DNA from: Clostridia bacterium
Lineage (GTDB): Bacteria > Bacillota > Clostridia > Oscillospirales > CAG-272
Direction of reading: 5' to 3'
NCBI GenBank assembly: GCA_017472695.1
Contig: JAFUOQ010000002.1
Span: 1-56,229 of the forward strand
Length of the DNA: 56,229 nt
This document shows, piece by piece, positions 53,917-56,229 of this stretch. The notes below the pieces were generated by a model. That model was not told the DNA's origin. It saw only the letters and a program-made list of their open reading frames with translations, and did not search any database. Position numbers and translations under genes: made by a program. Position 1 is the stretch's first letter. Each line of letters opens with the position of its first letter.

Positions 53917-55833
53917 ATGAATTACTTAAATTACGTTAATACAAAAATGGGAACAGACTCAAATATTGCATTTTCAAGGGGAAACACGTTGCCACTTTGC
54001 CAATTACCCTTTGGCATGTGTGCCTTTGCTCCTCAAACAACTACAGAAAAGGAGCATAGAGAATGGTTCTTTGAGCCGAATAATGATAGAATAGATGGCA
54101 TTAGGCTGACCCACCAGCCAAGCCCTTGGATAGGGGACTATGGCACGTTCCTTTTTGCACCTACAGGAGGAGAATCATACTATGATAGGGAAAAGGCAAT
54201 TTTTGCTCCCGATTACATAAATGTGTATTTTGAAAACGCAGGCTGCCGTTTTGAGCTAACACCGACCGAAAGAGGTGGCGTTTTCAAAATAGAGCTTGAA
54301 AATGAGGATTATTTTGTCATAAAAAGCTCCGAGGGGAATACTAATTTCAAGCTCGACAAGGAAAACATCATAATATATGGCACAAACGACCACCATCTAA
54401 AGGACGATGCAAAAAATTTTAAAATGTACTTTGCCATTTCGATTGATTCCTTGGACATAGATGAAGCTAAAATTGGCAAAAACGAAATAAAAATTAAAAT
54501 AAAGGACAAAAAAGCCGAAGGGCGTGTCGGAATTTCATATATCAGCTATGAAATGGCGCGCCTAACACTTGAGCGCGAATGTGCCGGTAAAGCCTTTGAT
54601 TTAGCGCGCAAAGAGGCACAGGAAAAATGGCAAGAGGCTTTGTCAAGAATTTCGATAGATTCAGATGATGAAAAGCAATTAAAAATCTTCTATTCTTGTA
54701 TGTATCGTGCGTTTTTGTTTCCGCATCGCGCTTATGAAATTGACGAAAACGGACAAGATGTGCATTATTCACCCTTTACAGGCAAGACCCATAAGGGCAA
54801 AAGATATACAGACAACGGCTTTTGGGACACCTACCGCACCTCTTATCCCTTGTTTTCCTTGATTGCACGCGACGAGCTTGAGGAAATGCTTGAGGGCTTT
54901 GCTACTGACTATGAGGAGGGTGGATATCTTCCACGCTGGACATCTATGGGCGAGGTCGGTTGTATGCCTAGCACATTAATTGATGGTGTAATTGCCGAGG
55001 CAGCTGTGCGTGGTGTTGGAGATAAGGAGCTGCACAGACGCTTGCTAAAGGGTATGCTTCACCACGCGAATGTGTTGTCGGATAAAAAAATATATGGTCG
55101 AAATCATATAGATAAATATCTAAAATACGGATACGTCCCCTATGATTTTTCAAATGAAAGCATCAACCTTTCGCTTGATTTTTCTTATGGTGACTGGTGT
55201 ATTGGCGTGGTTGCCGATTTACTTGGTGAAAAGGAAATAGCAGACGAATATTTTGAGCGTTCGCTTTGGTATAGACAGCTATTTGATAAGAAAACAGGAT
55301 TTTTCCGCGCCAAAAATTCAAGGGGTGAGTGGAGAGAGGATTTTGACCCGTTTGTTTGGGGCTATGATTATACTGAAAGCTCCGCTTGGCAAAACATTTT
55401 CGGTGCTCCTCACGCGCTTGACGACATTGCAAGCATGCTAGGTGGTAGGGAAAAGGCAATATCAAAAATTGATGAAATTTTAGACACTCCCCCCATATTT
55501 AAGGTGGGTAGATATGGCTGTGAAATTCACGAAATGACGGAAATGGCGGTGCAAAAGCTCGGTCAATGCGCAATTTCCAATCAGCCATCATTTAGTATTC
55601 CATTCCTTTATTCATATTATGGAGATATGGAAAAGAGCGACAAGGTGATAAGAAAAATAGCTGACGAATGCTTCACACCCGACTCCTATCCGGGGGATGA
55701 GGATAATGGCTCAATGAGTGCGTGGTATATTTTTGCAACGATTGGTAAATACCCGATATGTCCGGGCAAAAAGGAATATGCCGAAACGACTCCGCTTGTC
55801 AAGGGCTACAAAATAAACGGGCAAAACCAATAG
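53917..55833 (+). CDS. GH92-family alpha-mannosidase-like protein
   Basis: 638 aa, no signal peptide, so cytoplasmic, whereas most characterised GH92 enzymes are exported. Family motifs are all present: YVNTKMGTDS at the N-terminus (6-15), DNGFWDTYRT (299-308), ESINLSLDFSYGDW (414-427), YTESSAWQN (485-493, with E487 aligned to the proton donor Glu) and GDEDNGSMSAWY (593-604, whose acids serve as base and calcium ligands). It is shorter than typical GH92 enzymes (about 750 aa), mainly in its N-terminal beta-sandwich. It probably trims alpha-mannose from imported host or yeast oligosaccharides. Confidence 0.87.
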   Translation: MNYLNYVNTKMGTDSNIAFSRGNTLPLCQLPFGMCAFAPQTTTEKEHREWFFEPNNDRIDGIRLTHQPSPWIGDYGTFLFAPTGGESYYDREKAIFAPDYINVYFENAGCRFELTPTERGGVFKIELENEDYFVIKSSEGNTNFKLDKENIIIYGTNDHHLKDDAKNFKMYFAISIDSLDIDEAKIGKNEIKIKIKDKKAEGRVGISYISYEMARLTLERECAGKAFDLARKEAQEKWQEALSRISIDSDDEKQLKIFYSCMYRAFLFPHRAYEIDENGQDVHYSPFTGKTHKGKRYTDNGFWDTYRTSYPLFSLIARDELEEMLEGFATDYEEGGYLPRWTSMGEVGCMPSTLIDGVIAEAAVRGVGDKELHRRLLKGMLHHANVLSDKKIYGRNHIDKYLKYGYVPYDFSNESINLSLDFSYGDWCIGVVADLLGEKEIADEYFERSLWYRQLFDKKTGFFRAKNSRGEWREDFDPFVWGYDYTESSAWQNIFGAPHALDDIASMLGGREKAISKIDEILDTPPIFKVGRYGCEIHEMTEMAVQKLGQCAISNQPSFSIPFLYSYYGDMEKSDKVIRKIADECFTPDSYPGDEDNGSMSAWYIFATIGKYPICPGKKEYAETTPLVKGYKINGQNQ

Positions 55834-55914
55834 CTCAAAGAAAAAACGGAGCATAGCGAGAAGCAATGGGCTCTATTTCCGCTTATTGTTTTGCATATAC
55901 AAAAAGGACAGAGA

Positions 55915-56110
55915 ATTTAGCGTGATACTCTTAACGGAGTATTCACGCTAAACTATGATTGCCCTGCGGGCAAGTTATGAGTTATGATATGCTTCGCATA
56001 GTTATGATTGGCTTTGCCAAGTTTTAGCTTAAATAGGCAATCATATCATAACGCGAGGGCTTGCCCAAGCTCATAACGGTGAGCGAAAGCGAGCCTCATA
56101 ACTCTAAACT
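55915..56110. repeat. Hairpin-on-a-string inverted array (type with GTTATGAT linkers)
   Basis: Within the 396-base gap at the right edge. It begins with a long hairpin (TTTAGCGTGA and TCACGCTAAA arms, 55917-55953), followed by small hairpins (GCCC-tgc-GGGC, TGC-ttc-GCA, GGC-ttt-GCC) joined by TTATGA-type linkers. On the far side, CAATCATATCATAAC and CTCATAAC linkers appear in the opposite sense. No gene is seen in 55834-56229. Confidence 0.6.
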
Positions 56111-56119
56111 AAAACGAAC

Positions 56120-56170
56120 AGAAAAAGAGCAGACATACAAGATTTTCGTCTTGCGTGTTTGCTCTTTCTG
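56120..56170. terminator. Long terminator-like hairpin at the right edge
   Basis: CAGAAAAAGAGCA pairs with TGCTCTTTCTG with an inner AAGA/TCTT stem and a TTTTCG loop. It resembles the terminator at 52457-52491 and may serve the GH92 gene or a minus-strand gene beyond the window. Confidence 0.55.
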
Positions 56171-56229
56171 CTTGTGTAGGGGTTCCCCGAAGCAAATGAA
56201 ATGAGCTTTGGGGGTTCACGTATATGGGT

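Overview
The window looks like the chromosomal replication-origin region of a low-GC Gram-positive bacterium of the class Clostridia, probably an uncultured gut-type lineage. The grounds are the order dnaA-dnaN-recF-remB-gyrB-gyrA, strong AGGAGG-type ribosome binding sites, several sigma-A promoters with 17-bp spacers, a type 1B PyrK/PyrD dihydroorotate dehydrogenase, lipoprotein signal peptides, and many intracellular glycan-degrading enzymes. Genus and species cannot be told from the sequence alone.

Layout. 1-1222: the end of a Cys-rich small gene on the minus strand, a 6S-like structured RNA with its own promoter and terminator, palindromic intergenic repeats, and the dnaA promoter with DnaA boxes. 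1223-10706: the replication and gyrase operon, with a second oriC segment between dnaA and dnaN that carries DnaA boxes, a C-rich spacer and DnaA-trio-like repeats, and a lipoprotein gene at the end. 10814-15252: recA, recX, rimO, a DUF3267 membrane metalloprotease and pgsA. 15646-23938 (minus): three large lipoproteins built from InlB-type B-repeats, Cys-pair repeats and one shared C-terminal module; the middle one (1546 aa) also carries a NodB-type deacetylase-like domain. 24244-26928 (mostly minus): an SGNH-type DUF4886 hydrolase, a YhcC-like radical SAM protein, tRNA-Thr, and a methylglyoxal synthase homologue lacking its catalytic residues.

27188-36787: a pyrimidine biosynthesis operon (pyrC-carB-pyrK-pyrD-pyrF-pyrE-pyrB-pyrI). 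It sits behind a promoter and a leader with mutually exclusive hairpins (attenuation), and is interrupted by three copies of a structured repeat. carA is absent from the cluster. 37112-42411: three glycoside hydrolases (GH36-, GH43- and GH78-like) without signal peptides. 42463-47571: a GNAT/DUF2156 pair, an FGGY sugar kinase and a heparinase II/III-like lyase. 47752-53766: MscL, a broken RAYT transposase, asparaginase, an FMN riboswitch with ribU, a secreted esterase and a SulP transporter. 53917-55833: a GH92-like mannosidase, followed by a hairpin array at the right edge.

Together the window combines origin functions, de novo UMP synthesis and catabolism of imported plant or host oligosaccharides, with a set of secreted lipoproteins that probably face the glycan-rich surroundings. 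The points that most deserve a second look are the pyr leader attenuator, which lacks a recognisable PyrR loop; the three-lipoprotein family with its shared unnamed C-terminal domain; the repeat family inside the pyr operon; the catalytically altered MgsA homologue; and the two hairpin-on-a-string arrays.
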